This document shows, in pieces, positions 15,560-24,402 of a DNA stretch of 64,000 nt. The stretch comes from an uncultured Bulleidia sp. GTDB taxonomy: Bacteria; Bacillota_I; Bacilli_A; Erysipelotrichales; Erysipelotrichaceae. Numbering within the stretch: the stretch's first letter is position 1; each line of letters begins with the position of its first letter. The position numbers and the translations under genes are program-made. The DNA lies in contig CAMUDN010000004.1 in NCBI GenBank assembly GCA_947087645.1, positions 62,001-126,000 of the forward strand, in the 5' to 3' direction. The notes under the pieces are model-generated. The model was not told where the DNA came from. It made no database searches and saw nothing but the letters and a program-made list of their open reading frames with translations.

Positions 15560-16557
15560 AAATATCAGTACTAGGAACGGGATCATGGGGATCAGCATTA
15601 GCTAATGTTTTAGCTGATAATGGTCATCAAGTACAAATGTGGGGCAAAGATCAAAAAGAAATAGAAGATATTGATAAAAATCATCATAATAGAAAGTTTT
15701 TTGCTACTGAACTAAATCATACGATTAGAGCTAGTGCAAATATTGAAGTTATTAAAGATAGTGATATTTTATTACTTGCTGTTCCATCAATTGCTTTAGA
15801 AACAGTAGCCAAGCAAGTAGTTCCATACATTCATAAAGAAACAATTATTGTTAATGTTGCCAAAGGTTTTCATCCTGTAAGTCATGAACGATTGTCATTG
15901 TTTTTAACAAAAGCATTTGCAAGTAAACCGGTAAAGATTGTAGCTTTAATTGGTCCGAGTCATGCTGAAGAAGTTGTTTTACGTTTATTAACAAGCGTAA
16001 ATGCAGTTAGTTTAGATGATCAAGCTGCTCAAGTTATACAAAATGTTTTTTCAAATGGTTATTTTCGTGTTTATCGTAACAGTGATATGGTAGGCGCAGA
16101 AATAGGTGTTGCTTTGAAAAATATTATGGCTATCGCATCAGGTATTTTAGAAGGTATTGGGCAAGGTGATAATGCTAAAGCAGCGTTAATGACAAGAGGT
16201 TTAGCAGAAATTTCAAGATATGGTTTATATTTTGGTGCAAAAGCTAAAACATTTTTAGGATTAGATGGTGTAGGGGATTTGATTGTTACTTGTACTTCCC
16301 ATCATTCACGTAATTTTATGGCTGGGTTAGCTATTGGTAAAGCAGATAGTGCTTGTGAATTTTTGGCTCATAATAATAAAACGGTGGAAGGTACATATGC
16401 TTGTAAAGTTGTGTATGAAGATGCAAAAAAGTTTGGTATTGAAATGCCAATTACCAATGAAGTATATGCTGTTTTATATGAAAATAAAAAACCAAGTCAA
16501 GCAATGCAAGATTTGATGGCCCGGAGTTTAAAAGCAGAATTTGAGCTAGATGAATAA
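15556..16557 (+). CDS. gpsA: NAD(P)H-dependent glycerol-3-phosphate dehydrogenase
   Basis: 333 residues. Makes sn-glycerol 3-phosphate from dihydroxyacetone phosphate for phospholipid synthesis. The dinucleotide-binding motif GTGSWGSALA is at the N-terminus. NVAKGF and GAEIGVALKNIMAIASGI, containing the catalytic Lys, are visible, as is the C-terminal segment NKTVEGTYA. Start overlaps der as ATGA. Its last codons form the left arm of the terminator. Confidence 0.97.
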   Translation: MKISVLGTGSWGSALANVLADNGHQVQMWGKDQKEIEDIDKNHHNRKFFATELNHTIRASANIEVIKDSDILLLAVPSIALETVAKQVVPYIHKETIIVNVAKGFHPVSHERLSLFLTKAFASKPVKIVALIGPSHAEEVVLRLLTSVNAVSLDDQAAQVIQNVFSNGYFRVYRNSDMVGAEIGVALKNIMAIASGILEGIGQGDNAKAALMTRGLAEISRYGLYFGAKAKTFLGLDGVGDLIVTCTSHHSRNFMAGLAIGKADSACEFLAHNNKTVEGTYACKVVYEDAKKFGIEMPITNEVYAVLYENKKPSQAMQDLMARSLKAEFELDE

Positions 16558-16576
16558 AATTTCATCTAGCTCTTTT
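16543..16576. terminator. Bidirectional terminator between gpsA and guaC
   Basis: A perfect 12-bp stem (16543-16554 with 16561-16572), 6-nt loop containing the gpsA stop, then TTTT. The minus-strand reading also enters the hairpin after the convergent guaC gene. Confidence 0.88.
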
Positions 16577-16588
16577 AAAATTATTTTA

Positions 16589-17575
16589 TTAAAAACGATC
16601 ACCATTAAAAATAGAATTTTTAACAATAACATAATTAACATGTCTAATGGCATTTAAATCTTTACCACCAGCATATGATATAGAAGATTGTAAATCTTGT
16701 TCCATTTCTTGTAAGGTATTGAAAATAGATCCTTTACAATCAACAAGCATTTTTTTACCTTCAACATTTCGATGTTCACCTTTTTGATATTCAGAAGCAG
16801 AACCAAAATATTCTTTCATAATCTTTCCATCTTGCATGACAATCTTACCTGGTGATTCTTCGTGACCAGCAAATAAGGAACCAATCATGACCATGGCTGC
16901 ACCAAAGCGAATTGATTTTGTAATATCACCATGTGTACGAATGCCACCATCAGCAATAATTGGTTTACGAGCAGCTTTAGAACACCAACGTAATGCTGCT
17001 AATTGCCATCCACCTGTACCAAATCCAGTTTTAATTTTGGTGATACATACTTTTCCTGGGCCAATACCTACTTTTGTCGCATCAGCTCCAGCATTTTCTA
17101 ATTCTCTTATACCTTCTGGCGTACCAACATTACCAGCAATAAGGAAACTACTAGGTAAATATTTTTTAATATGATGAATCATTTCAACTACGGAATTAGC
17201 ATGACCGTGAGCAATATCAATCGTAATATAATCAGGCTGTAAGTTATTTTCTTTTAATGACTTAATAAACTCAAATTCACCTGGTTTAACGCCAACACTT
17301 ATAGAAGAAATAAGCTTATTTTTTTGCATATTATAGACAAAGTCCAATCTTTTTTCCGGCTGAAAACGATGCATTACATAAAAATAGCCATTTTTAGCTA
17401 ATTTAGCAGCTAATTCTTCATCAATGATTGTCTGCATGTTAGCTGGTACAACTGGTAATTTAAAGTGATGATTACCAAAGTTAATGCTTGTATCACATTC
17501 AGATCTTGATTTAACAATGCATTTGTTGGGAATTAATTGAATGTCTTCATAATCAAAAACAGAAAAATTATCCAT
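16589..17575 (-). CDS. guaC: GMP reductase
   Basis: 328 residues of the IMPDH/GMPR superfamily without CBS domains, the normal architecture for GMP reductase. It converts GMP to IMP with NADPH and release of ammonia. The catalytic loop reads GIGPGKVCITK with Cys at about 177, preceded by NAGADATKVG. DYEDIQLIPNKC at the start matches the bacterial GuaC type. It is alone on the minus strand, with an AGAGGA ribosome-binding site. Together with guaB further right it forms both directions of IMP/GMP interconversion. Confidence 0.93.
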   Translation of the reverse strand: MDNFSVFDYEDIQLIPNKCIVKSRSECDTSINFGNHHFKLPVVPANMQTIIDEELAAKLAKNGYFYVMHRFQPEKRLDFVYNMQKNKLISSISVGVKPGEFEFIKSLKENNLQPDYITIDIAHGHANSVVEMIHHIKKYLPSSFLIAGNVGTPEGIRELENAGADATKVGIGPGKVCITKIKTGFGTGGWQLAALRWCSKAARKPIIADGGIRTHGDITKSIRFGAAMVMIGSLFAGHEESPGKIVMQDGKIMKEYFGSASEYQKGEHRNVEGKKMLVDCKGSIFNTLQEMEQDLQSSISYAGGKDLNAIRHVNYVIVKNSIFNGDRF

Positions 17576-17614
17576 AAAATCCTCTTTTCATAGGGCATAA
17601 AAATATCCTTACTT

Positions 17615-17623
17615 AATATAACA
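17615..17623 (-). promoter_or_regulatory. Extended -10 promoter of guaC
   Basis: On the minus strand TGT-TATATT lies about 40 nt before the guaC ATG. No strong -35 was seen. Confidence 0.45.
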
Positions 17624-17706
17624 CAGAAAAAATCATTTTAAAAAATATAAAAATTCTAAAGTTACTAGTATTTTTTATAATCAGATGTATAATAAGTACA
17701 GATGAT

Positions 17707-17780
17707 GCGCCGATAGCTCAACTGGATAGAGTATTTGACTACGAATCAAAAGGTTGCGGGTTCGACTCCTGTTCGGCGCG
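17707..17780 (+). tRNA. tRNA-Arg (anticodon ACG)
   Basis: Full cloverleaf: acceptor GCGCCGA/TCGGCGC (17707-17713 and 17773-17779), D stem GCTC/GAGT, anticodon stem TTTGA/TCAAA with loop CTACGAA (anticodon ACG at 17741-17743), T stem GCGGG/CCTGT with loop TTCGACT, discriminator G at 17780. CCA is not encoded. The A34 is expected to be edited to inosine by TadA to read CGN codons. It lies just before argS. TATAAT-like boxes occur at 17676 and 17688. Confidence 0.97.
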
Positions 17781-17792
17781 CTTAGAGAGAAT

Positions 17793-17816
17793 GGAAAGCT
17801 TTTCTTTCCTTTTTTA
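17793..17816 (+). terminator. Terminator of tRNA-Arg(ACG)
   Basis: GGAAAG (17793-17798), loop CTTTT, CTTTCC (17804-17809), then a run of T. Confidence 0.8.
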
Positions 17817-17844
17817 TTGTTTAAAGTTAAAAATAAGATAGAAT
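17817..17844 (+). promoter_or_regulatory. Promoter of argS
   Basis: TTGTTT (17817-17822), 16-bp spacer, TAGAAT (17839-17844), then GGAGAAA before the argS ATG. Confidence 0.55.
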
Positions 17845-17873
17845 AATAATGATATATAAAGGAGAAATGTTGC

Positions 17874-19532
17874 ATGAGTCAAATACAAGACAAGATTATT
17901 AATGCACTTTATTTAAGTGTAAACAATTTATTTGCCATTAAGCCAGAAAATGGTTTATTAATGGTTGAAGAGCCACGTGAACGTTCAATGGGTGATTATT
18001 CAACCAATGCGGCCATGCGTTTAGCTAAGTCTTTACATAAGGCACCTATTTTAATTGCTCAAGAATTAGCAGAAGAATTAAAAAAGACTTTACCCGAAGC
18101 GGAATCAATTGAAGCAGTAAAGCCTGGTTTTATCAATTTTCGCATTAAGAAAGATGTTTTAAGTCAAACTATTAATAATGTCTTAAAAGTTGGACTTGAG
18201 TATGGTAAAAATGAAAGTGGTAAAGGACATAATATTTTAGTTGAATGGGTTTCAGCTAATCCAACTGGTGAATTACATTGTGGTCATGCACGAAATGCGG
18301 CATGGGGTGATTGTATTTGTCGTTTGCTAACTAAGTCAGGTTACAATTGTTTAAGGGAATTTTATATTAATGATGCAGGTCATCAAATTGATATGTTAGG
18401 AGAAAGTACAATTGCCCGTTATTTTGAACTTTTAGGTAAAGAATACCCTTTACCAGAAGATGGTTATCATGCTGAAGAAATAAAAGAAATTGCTAAAGAA
18501 ATTATTGCTGAAGAAGGTGATAAGTGGTTAAATGCTGATGCAAAAGAAAGACTTGATCATTTCAAAACAGTTAGTAAGCAGAAAGAATTAAAGAAAATAG
18601 CTAAAGATTTAGAACTTTATCGAGTTAAATTTGATTCATGGATGCCAGAATCATTCTTTTATGAAAATGATATGGCAAGAATTAAACAAGTGCTTAATAA
18701 AATGGCTGAAAAAGGTTTAACATATGAAAAAGATGGAGCATTATGGTTTAAAGCAACTGATTATGGCGATGATAAGGATCGTGTTTTAAGAAAGAGTGAT
18801 GGTTCATTATCTTATTTGACACCAGATATTGCCAATCATGTTTATAAAGTTGAACGTGGTTATGAACATCTTGTTAATTTATGGGGTGCTGATCATCATT
18901 CATATGTGACACGTATGAAACTAGCTTTAAAAGCACTTGGTTACCCAGATGGTACTTTAGATGTTGATATTATTCAAATGGTTCGTATGGTAGAAGATGG
19001 TAAAGAAGTTAAAATGTCTAAACGAACAGGTAATGCTATTACATTACGTGAGCTTTGTGAAGATGTTGGTGTTGATGCAGCTCGTTGGTTCTTTGTATCA
19101 AAAGATGTGGCATCTCATATGGATTTTGATTTTAATTTAGCACGTAAAAAAGATAATAATAATCCTGTTTATTATTGTCAATATGCTTATACAAGAATGA
19201 GTTCTATTCTAAGTCGAAAAGATTTACCAAGTTTTAAAGAAACAAATGATTATACACGTTTAACTTTAGATAAAGAATTACATTTAATGAAAATGATGGC
19301 TGATTTTCCTAAATTAGTTGCGGACTCTGCCCGTTTACGTAAACCTAATAAAATAGCTGAATTTATTATGGAATTTGCTAAAGAATATCATAGTTATTAT
19401 GGTATTGCTAAAGTATATAACAAAGATGATTTAGAATTAACTAATCAACGAATAGGATTAGTTAAAGCTTTACAAATAACTTTAAAAGTTGCTTTTAATT
19501 TAATTGGTATTGAAGCTTTAGAAACAATGTAA
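17874..19532 (+). CDS. argS: Arginyl-tRNA synthetase
   Basis: 552 residues, class I synthetase. The HIGH-type motif appears as GELHCGHARNA and the KMSKS-type motif as KMSKRTG. The N-terminal additive domain and C-terminal helical anticodon-binding domain (YYCQYAYTRMSSI onward) are present. It charges tRNA-Arg; a tRNA-Arg(ACG) gene lies 93 bp upstream but has its own terminator. No T-box is seen ahead of argS. Confidence 0.97.
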   Translation: MSQIQDKIINALYLSVNNLFAIKPENGLLMVEEPRERSMGDYSTNAAMRLAKSLHKAPILIAQELAEELKKTLPEAESIEAVKPGFINFRIKKDVLSQTINNVLKVGLEYGKNESGKGHNILVEWVSANPTGELHCGHARNAAWGDCICRLLTKSGYNCLREFYINDAGHQIDMLGESTIARYFELLGKEYPLPEDGYHAEEIKEIAKEIIAEEGDKWLNADAKERLDHFKTVSKQKELKKIAKDLELYRVKFDSWMPESFFYENDMARIKQVLNKMAEKGLTYEKDGALWFKATDYGDDKDRVLRKSDGSLSYLTPDIANHVYKVERGYEHLVNLWGADHHSYVTRMKLALKALGYPDGTLDVDIIQMVRMVEDGKEVKMSKRTGNAITLRELCEDVGVDAARWFFVSKDVASHMDFDFNLARKKDNNNPVYYCQYAYTRMSSILSRKDLPSFKETNDYTRLTLDKELHLMKMMADFPKLVADSARLRKPNKIAEFIMEFAKEYHSYYGIAKVYNKDDLELTNQRIGLVKALQITLKVAFNLIGIEALETM

Positions 19533-19555
19533 TTAAAAAAGTAGATCAAAAAGAA

Positions 19556-19598
19556 GTGAATGCTAAAAGTTATATTTTAACTTATAGCTTCACTTTTT
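19556..19598 (+). terminator. Terminator of argS
   Basis: An interrupted stem: GTGAA/TTCAC, GCTA/TAGC and AGTTA/TAACT pair with small bulges, followed by TTTTT at 19594-19598. Confidence 0.65.
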
Positions 19599-19681
19599 AT
19601 TATGTTTAGGATAATTAAAAAATGAATATTTATATAATATAAAGCGAAAAGAAAAATTATGTAAATTTTTTCTGAAAAATA

Positions 19682-19710
19682 TTGATAAAAATGAAAACAA
19701 AGTGTAATAA
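19682..19710 (+). promoter_or_regulatory. Putative promoter of brnQ
   Basis: TTGATA (19682-19687), 17-bp spacer, TAATAA (19705-19710). The rest of the region between argS and brnQ is AT-rich and shows nothing else I can support. Confidence 0.35.
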
Positions 19711-19731
19711 TATATAAAAATGGAGATAGTT

Positions 19732-21075
19732 ATGGAGAAAAAGTTATCGAAAAAAGAAATTTTAATGATTTCATCAATGCTTTTTGGCTTATTTTTTGGT
19801 GCTGGTAATTTGATTTTTCCAGTGAGCATTGGTCAATATGCTGGTCATAAATTTATTGTAGCAACCATTGGTTTTTGTTTAACTGGTGTTGGTTTACCTT
19901 TACTAGGCATTATTGCCATGGTGCAAACAAAAAGTCAGTCTTTATTTGATATTAGTAATATTGTTAGTAAACGTTTTGCTTATTTTTTTACTTTGCTTTT
20001 ATATCTTACAATAGGTCCATTATTTGCAATACCACGAACAGCAACAGTATCATTTCAGGTTGGTATTGCTCCTTTATTAGCAAAGTCACAATTATCTTTA
20101 GCTTTATTTATTTTTTCTTTGCTTTTTTTTGCGGTTGTTCTTTATTTTAGCTTAAAACCATCAAAGATACTAAAATGGGTAGGGCAATTTCTTAATCCTT
20201 TATTTTTACTTTTTCTAGCCATTTTATTATTTTTTGTCATTTTTTGGCCAATGTCTAATGCTGGTAGTGCTTTAGTACGTGGTGATTATACAGAACATAC
20301 TTTTTTTACTGGTTTTTTAGATGGATATAATACAATGGACGCTTTAGCATCATTAGCATTTGGTATTATTTTAATTAATGTTATTCATAATCTTGGTGTT
20401 AAGGAAGCCAAAGAAACAGCTAAATCAGCTTTAAAAGCAGGTTTAGTTTCATCGTTTGCGATGATTGTTATTTATCTTTTATTAACTTATTTAGGTGCTT
20501 CTAGTGTTGCTAAAATAGGTATTTGTGATGATGGCGGTCTTGTTTTCTTTGCGGTTGCTAAGCATTATTTTGGGACAGTTGGAGGTGTTTTACTAGGATT
20601 AATTTTTACTATTGCATGTATTAAAACATCAATTGGCTTAGTCACTTCAATTAGTGAAACATTTTGTCAATTATTTCCACAATTTATTAAATATCGTATT
20701 TATGCTGTTTCTTTTTCTTGTATTTCATTTTTAATTGCTAATGTTGGTTTAAATACTATTATTAAGTTTTCTTTACCTATCTTGTTATTTTTGTATCCAT
20801 TAACAATTGTTTTGATTTTTTTAGGTCTTTTTGGTTCTTTTTTTAATTACCATAAATTGATTTGTCGTAATACGATGTATGTAACAATTATTTTTTCTGG
20901 TCTTCACTTATTTTCTAGTTTATTTTCACTCTTAATACCACATGCTTTTATTACACATAAATTATTACTGATAATGAAATATTTACCATTATCAAGTATT
21001 GGTTTAAATTGGTTATTTCCTGCCATATTTACTTTTTTTATAAGTTTTTTATTTTATCGAAAAATGATAAAATAG
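19732..21075 (+). CDS. brnQ: Branched-chain amino acid transporter BrnQ (LIVCS family)
   Basis: 447 residues and about 12 membrane segments. The opening LSKKEILMISSMLFGLFFGAGNLIFPVSIGQYAG is characteristic of the LIVCS family of Na+-coupled Leu/Ile/Val carriers. I start it at 19732 because GGAG lies six bases upstream; the ATG at 19720 has no ribosome-binding site. Appears monocistronic, although the scpA promoter is embedded in its last codons. Confidence 0.92.
   Translation: MEKKLSKKEILMISSMLFGLFFGAGNLIFPVSIGQYAGHKFIVATIGFCLTGVGLPLLGIIAMVQTKSQSLFDISNIVSKRFAYFFTLLLYLTIGPLFAIPRTATVSFQVGIAPLLAKSQLSLALFIFSLLFFAVVLYFSLKPSKILKWVGQFLNPLFLLFLAILLFFVIFWPMSNAGSALVRGDYTEHTFFTGFLDGYNTMDALASLAFGIILINVIHNLGVKEAKETAKSALKAGLVSSFAMIVIYLLLTYLGASSVAKIGICDDGGLVFFAVAKHYFGTVGGVLLGLIFTIACIKTSIGLVTSISETFCQLFPQFIKYRIYAVSFSCISFLIANVGLNTIIKFSLPILLFLYPLTIVLIFLGLFGSFFNYHKLICRNTMYVTIIFSGLHLFSSLFSLLIPHAFITHKLLLIMKYLPLSSIGLNWLFPAIFTFFISFLFYRKMIK
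21065..21073 (+). promoter_or_regulatory. Extended -10 element within the end of brnQ, before scpA
   Basis: TGA-TAAAAT, then AGGCAC, then the scpA ATG. The predicted start of transcription coincides with the start codon. Confidence 0.45.
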
Positions 21076-21079
21076 GCAC

Positions 21080-21823
21080 ATGAAAGAGTTTTTAATTACC
21101 ATTGATAAATTTGATGGTCCTTTAGATTTAATGCTTCATTTAATTCATGAAAAGCAATTAGATTTAATGCATCTTGATTTAAAAGAATTAACAGATCAAT
21201 ATATACATTATATTCATTCCATGCAAGCTTTACATTTAGAGATAGCTGGTGAGTATTTAGCACAATTAGCTAAACTGATTGAATATAAATCGAAACAATT
21301 ATTGCCTCAAAAAAATGATGAAATAGAAGATGATTATCAAGCTGATCTAAAAGATAATTTAATGCAACGTTTATTAGAATATCAAAGTTTTAAAGAAATC
21401 AAGAATGAGTTATCGGCATATTATGATGAGCGACAATTAAAATATAGTCGACCACGGTCAGAATTATCTTTGAGTGCGGAAAATACCTCACCATTGTGTG
21501 GTTATAATGGTAATCCATATGATCTTTTTAAAGCGATGAATCGTTTATGGCAACGGCAACAATTAATTAGTCCCAAGTCAGTATCTTATACAGTTAAAGA
21601 AATTTCCTTAGAAGATCGTTTATTAGAACTGCGATCACGTTTTATATCGTTGCCAGATTTTTTTTCATTTACAGAATTATTATCTGATTGTGATACAAAG
21701 TCAAAATTGGTTGTTACTTTTTTAGCTTTATTAGATTTAGCTAGACAGCAAAAAATTTGGCTAGAAATAGATCAAAAAGATGAAATTTGGATTAAGAAGG
21801 GGAAAGGCAAAAATGGATATTGA
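21080..21823 (+). CDS. scpA: Segregation and condensation protein A
   Basis: 247 residues, the kleisin subunit of the SMC-ScpAB condensin complex. The N-terminal signature FDGPLDLMLHLIHEKQLDL is clear, followed by the conserved EYLAQLAKLIEYKSKQLLP. A winged-helix C-terminus contacts the SMC head. No convincing Shine-Dalgarno precedes the ATG; see the leaderless-transcript finding. Overlaps scpB by 11 nt. Confidence 0.95.
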   Translation: MKEFLITIDKFDGPLDLMLHLIHEKQLDLMHLDLKELTDQYIHYIHSMQALHLEIAGEYLAQLAKLIEYKSKQLLPQKNDEIEDDYQADLKDNLMQRLLEYQSFKEIKNELSAYYDERQLKYSRPRSELSLSAENTSPLCGYNGNPYDLFKAMNRLWQRQQLISPKSVSYTVKEISLEDRLLELRSRFISLPDFFSFTELLSDCDTKSKLVVTFLALLDLARQQKIWLEIDQKDEIWIKKGKGKNGY

Positions 21824-22370
21824 AAAGCAAGAGCAATTACAAAGTTTAGTAGAAGGACTACTTTTAGTAGCTGGTGAAGATGGTATTGATGATGCCCAAT
21901 TTTATCAGGTTTTAATGTTAACAAAAGAACAATTAAAAGATGTAATCACACTTCTTCAGCAAAGATATGAGGCAAAATGTTCAGGAATTGAATTAAGTCA
22001 TTATGGTGGTCGTTATCGGCTATTATCGAAAGCACATATTCAACCTTATTTAAAATTATTATTTCAAGCAGAAATGAAAACAAAATTATCATCAGCAGCT
22101 TTAGAAACATTAGCTATTATTGCTTATAAGCAACCAATTACAAGAGTTGAAATAGAAGAAATTAGAGGTGTTAGTGCTGATGTTATGTTACATAAATTAG
22201 AAGCGTATGGTTTTGTTCATGAATTAGGTCGTTCAGATGCTCCTGGTAAACCTATTTTGTATGGCGTTACAAATGCTTTTATGGATGCTTTTCAATTAGA
22301 AGATTTGCAAGATTTACCAGCTTTACCAGAATATCAAAACCATTTAAAACAAGAATTATTTGGTGATTAA
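21813..22370 (+). CDS. scpB: Segregation and condensation protein B
   Basis: 185 residues. Two winged-helix domains; motifs SSAALETLAIIAYKQPITR and EIRGVSADVMLHKLEAYGF are typical of ScpB. Dimeric partner of ScpA in the SMC complex. Start set at 21813 because AAGGGGAAAGG lies just upstream; the frame extending to 21780 is inside scpA and lacks support. Confidence 0.95.
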   Translation: MDIEKQEQLQSLVEGLLLVAGEDGIDDAQFYQVLMLTKEQLKDVITLLQQRYEAKCSGIELSHYGGRYRLLSKAHIQPYLKLLFQAEMKTKLSSAALETLAIIAYKQPITRVEIEEIRGVSADVMLHKLEAYGFVHELGRSDAPGKPILYGVTNAFMDAFQLEDLQDLPALPEYQNHLKQELFGD

Positions 22371-22371
22371 G

Positions 22372-22848
22372 ATGAAATATAGATATTTATGTTGCTTAAT
22401 TATTTTGCTGGTTTTATCATCATGTAATGTAAAAAAGCAAAATAAAATAACAGGTACTGAACAAATAGTAAATAAATTATTACCCCAAATTAATGATTAT
22501 AAGAAACTTGAAAAAGTTAAAGAACGGGTTGTGAAAGGTCTTTTTTTTAAAAATCAAAAACCTTATGAAGAAGCTATTATTTATTGTTTTCGTGATGATA
22601 GTAGAGCAAATATGCTTGCAGTTATTAAAACTAAAGATAGAAAAACAGTTAGTGATTGTTTACATGATTTTTTAGTTGAAAAGAAGCGTAAGATGATTAA
22701 ATATTATCCCAATGAAGTATTTAAAGTAAGTAATGCAATTATGAGTGAAACAAATGATTACCTTATTTTAGTGATTGATGATAATATTGAATTAATGCAA
22801 CAGAAAGTTAATGAATGTTTGACTGCACTAAATAAGGAGAAAAAATGA
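22372..22848 (+). CDS. Small lipoprotein, DUF4358-like
   Basis: 158 residues. A signal peptide ends in the lipobox VLSSC with Cys18 as the predicted lipidation site, so it should be anchored on the outside of the membrane. The body, with MLAVIKTKDRKTVSD, YYPNEVFKVSNAI and DYLILVIDDN, fits the pattern of DUF4358 lipoproteins from Firmicutes; this is from memory. Function unknown. Start at the ATG 22372, after GGTGAT; it overlaps mrp by 4 nt. Confidence 0.75.
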   Translation: MKYRYLCCLIILLVLSSCNVKKQNKITGTEQIVNKLLPQINDYKKLEKVKERVVKGLFFKNQKPYEEAIIYCFRDDSRANMLAVIKTKDRKTVSDCLHDFLVEKKRKMIKYYPNEVFKVSNAIMSETNDYLILVIDDNIELMQQKVNECLTALNKEKK

Positions 22849-23669
22849 TTGAGAAAAATAGTAAAGGGAAAAGTCCCGAAGATTATGGCTTTAAAATGCA
22901 TCAAAAAGAAGATTTCATGATTTCCTTATATCCTGCTTCAAAGGTAAATAAAACAATTGGTGTTTTTTCGGGTAAAGGAGGAGTTGGAAAATCATTTATT
23001 TCCGCAGCTTTAGCTTGTGGTATGCAAAAAAAAGGATATCAAGTAGCAATGCTGGATGGGGATATTACTGGTCCTAGTCAAGGTAAAGTATTTGGTATTC
23101 ATGAAAAAGTAAGAGGTCAAAAAGGATTAATGTTTCCGGTAGTGACTAAAAGTGGTATTCAATTAATGAGCACTAATATGTTATTAGATATGGACGTTCA
23201 ACCTGTTATTTGGCGTGGTCCAATGGTAGCTACAGTTTTAAAACAGTTCTATTCAGAAACACTTTGGCAAGATGTTGATTATATGTTTATTGATTTACCG
23301 CCAGGTACATCTGATGTTCCTTTAACATTATTTCAATCAGTGAAATTAGACGGTATAATTATTGTGACAAGCCCACAGGATCTGGTAGCAATGGTTGTTG
23401 AAAAAGCAATCAATATGGCACGTATGTTAAATGTAAAAGTTTTAGGTTTAGTAGAGAACATGGCTTATATAACTTGTCCTTGTTGCAAAGAAAAGATTCG
23501 TTTATTTGGTTCTTCACATGCTAAAGAAGTAGCTACAAAATATCATTTACCATTATTAGCTGAAATGGGTATGAATCCAGATATTGCTAAAGCATGTGAT
23601 GCTGGGGAAATTGAAAAATTACATTTTGATGAATTTGACTCTTTATTAAACTATCTAGAAAGTCTTTAG
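22845..23669 (+). CDS. mrp: Mrp/ApbC-family Fe-S cluster carrier ATPase
   Basis: 274 residues. The deviant Walker A GVFSGKGGVGKS with the signature Lys is present, plus the Mrp-specific CPCC pair (TCPCCKEK) near residue 208 that can hold a bridging Fe-S cluster. The family acts as scaffold or carrier in iron-sulfur assembly; in this genome it may serve IspG and similar enzymes (inference). Overlaps the lipoprotein gene by 4 nt. Its stop lies in the loop of the terminator. Confidence 0.92.
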   Translation: MIEKNSKGKSPEDYGFKMHQKEDFMISLYPASKVNKTIGVFSGKGGVGKSFISAALACGMQKKGYQVAMLDGDITGPSQGKVFGIHEKVRGQKGLMFPVVTKSGIQLMSTNMLLDMDVQPVIWRGPMVATVLKQFYSETLWQDVDYMFIDLPPGTSDVPLTLFQSVKLDGIIIVTSPQDLVAMVVEKAINMARMLNVKVLGLVENMAYITCPCCKEKIRLFGSSHAKEVATKYHLPLLAEMGMNPDIAKACDAGEIEKLHFDEFDSLLNYLESL

Positions 23670-23681
23670 GACTTTCTTTTT
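23657..23681 (+). terminator. Terminator of the scpAB-lipoprotein-mrp operon
   Basis: AGAAAGTC (23657-23664), loop TTTAG containing the stop, GACTTTCT (23670-23677), T-run. Confidence 0.8.
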
Positions 23682-23736
23682 AGTAAACATGATAAGTATG
23701 TTATTGTTAATGTAGATAAGAAAAGAGAAATATTGT

Positions 23737-24402
23737 ATGGCATGTTTATTAATTGTAGATGATGAAGAAAAGATTCGTTTTTTAATTGATACTTATAGCA
23801 GACATGAAGGATATGAAACATATCTAGCTAAAAATGGTTTAGAAGCTTTAGAGATCGTAAAAACAAAAACAGTTGATTTAGTTATTATGGATGTTATGAT
23901 GCCGGAAATGGATGGTTTTACAGCCCTTGCAAAAATGAAACAGATACAGCCATCAATACCAGTTATATTATTAACCGCTTTGGGTCAAGAATATGATAAA
24001 GTAAAAGGCTTTGAATTGGGAGTTGATGATTATGTTGAAAAACCTTTTAGTCCTAAAATTTTACTTTTAAGGATTAAAGCTATTTTACAAAGAGTATATG
24101 GTAATAGAATAGATATTTATAAAAATGGTAGTTTAATTATTGACTATCATGCTCATAAAGTTACATTGCATGATCATCATTTATATCTTAGCCCGAAAGA
24201 ATATGATTTATTGATTTATTTAGTTAAAAATAAAGGCATTGCTTTATCAAGAGAACAACTTTTACGTAAAGTTTGGGGTATTGATTTTTTTGGTGATGAT
24301 CGTACTTTAGATACACATATGAAATTATTACGTAAAAATTTAGCTGATTTTGCATCACATATTGTGACTATTCGTGGGGTTGGTTATCGCTATGACGAAT
24401 AA
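23737..24402 (+). CDS. OmpR/PhoB-family response regulator
   Basis: 221 residues. Receiver domain with acidic pair D8/D9, phosphoacceptor D52 (MDVMMPEMDG) and K102 (EKPFSP), then a winged-helix DNA-binding domain with LSPKEYDLLIYLVKN and RTLDTHMKLLRKNL. Forms a two-component system with the overlapping histidine kinase gene. Target genes are unknown; the downstream pgcA and ABC exporter are candidates only by proximity. Confidence 0.95.
   Translation: MACLLIVDDEEKIRFLIDTYSRHEGYETYLAKNGLEALEIVKTKTVDLVIMDVMMPEMDGFTALAKMKQIQPSIPVILLTALGQEYDKVKGFELGVDDYVEKPFSPKILLLRIKAILQRVYGNRIDIYKNGSLIIDYHAHKVTLHDHHLYLSPKEYDLLIYLVKNKGIALSREQLLRKVWGIDFFGDDRTLDTHMKLLRKNLADFASHIVTIRGVGYRYDE

Noticed and set aside
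17681..17875. 64-codon minus-strand frame over tRNA-Arg(ACG)
   Set aside because: Antisense to a perfect tRNA and its terminator, no ribosome-binding site, composition not protein-like.
19590..19829. 79-codon minus-strand frame overlapping the brnQ start
   Set aside because: Mostly non-coding AT-rich DNA plus antisense of brnQ; no ribosome-binding site seen.
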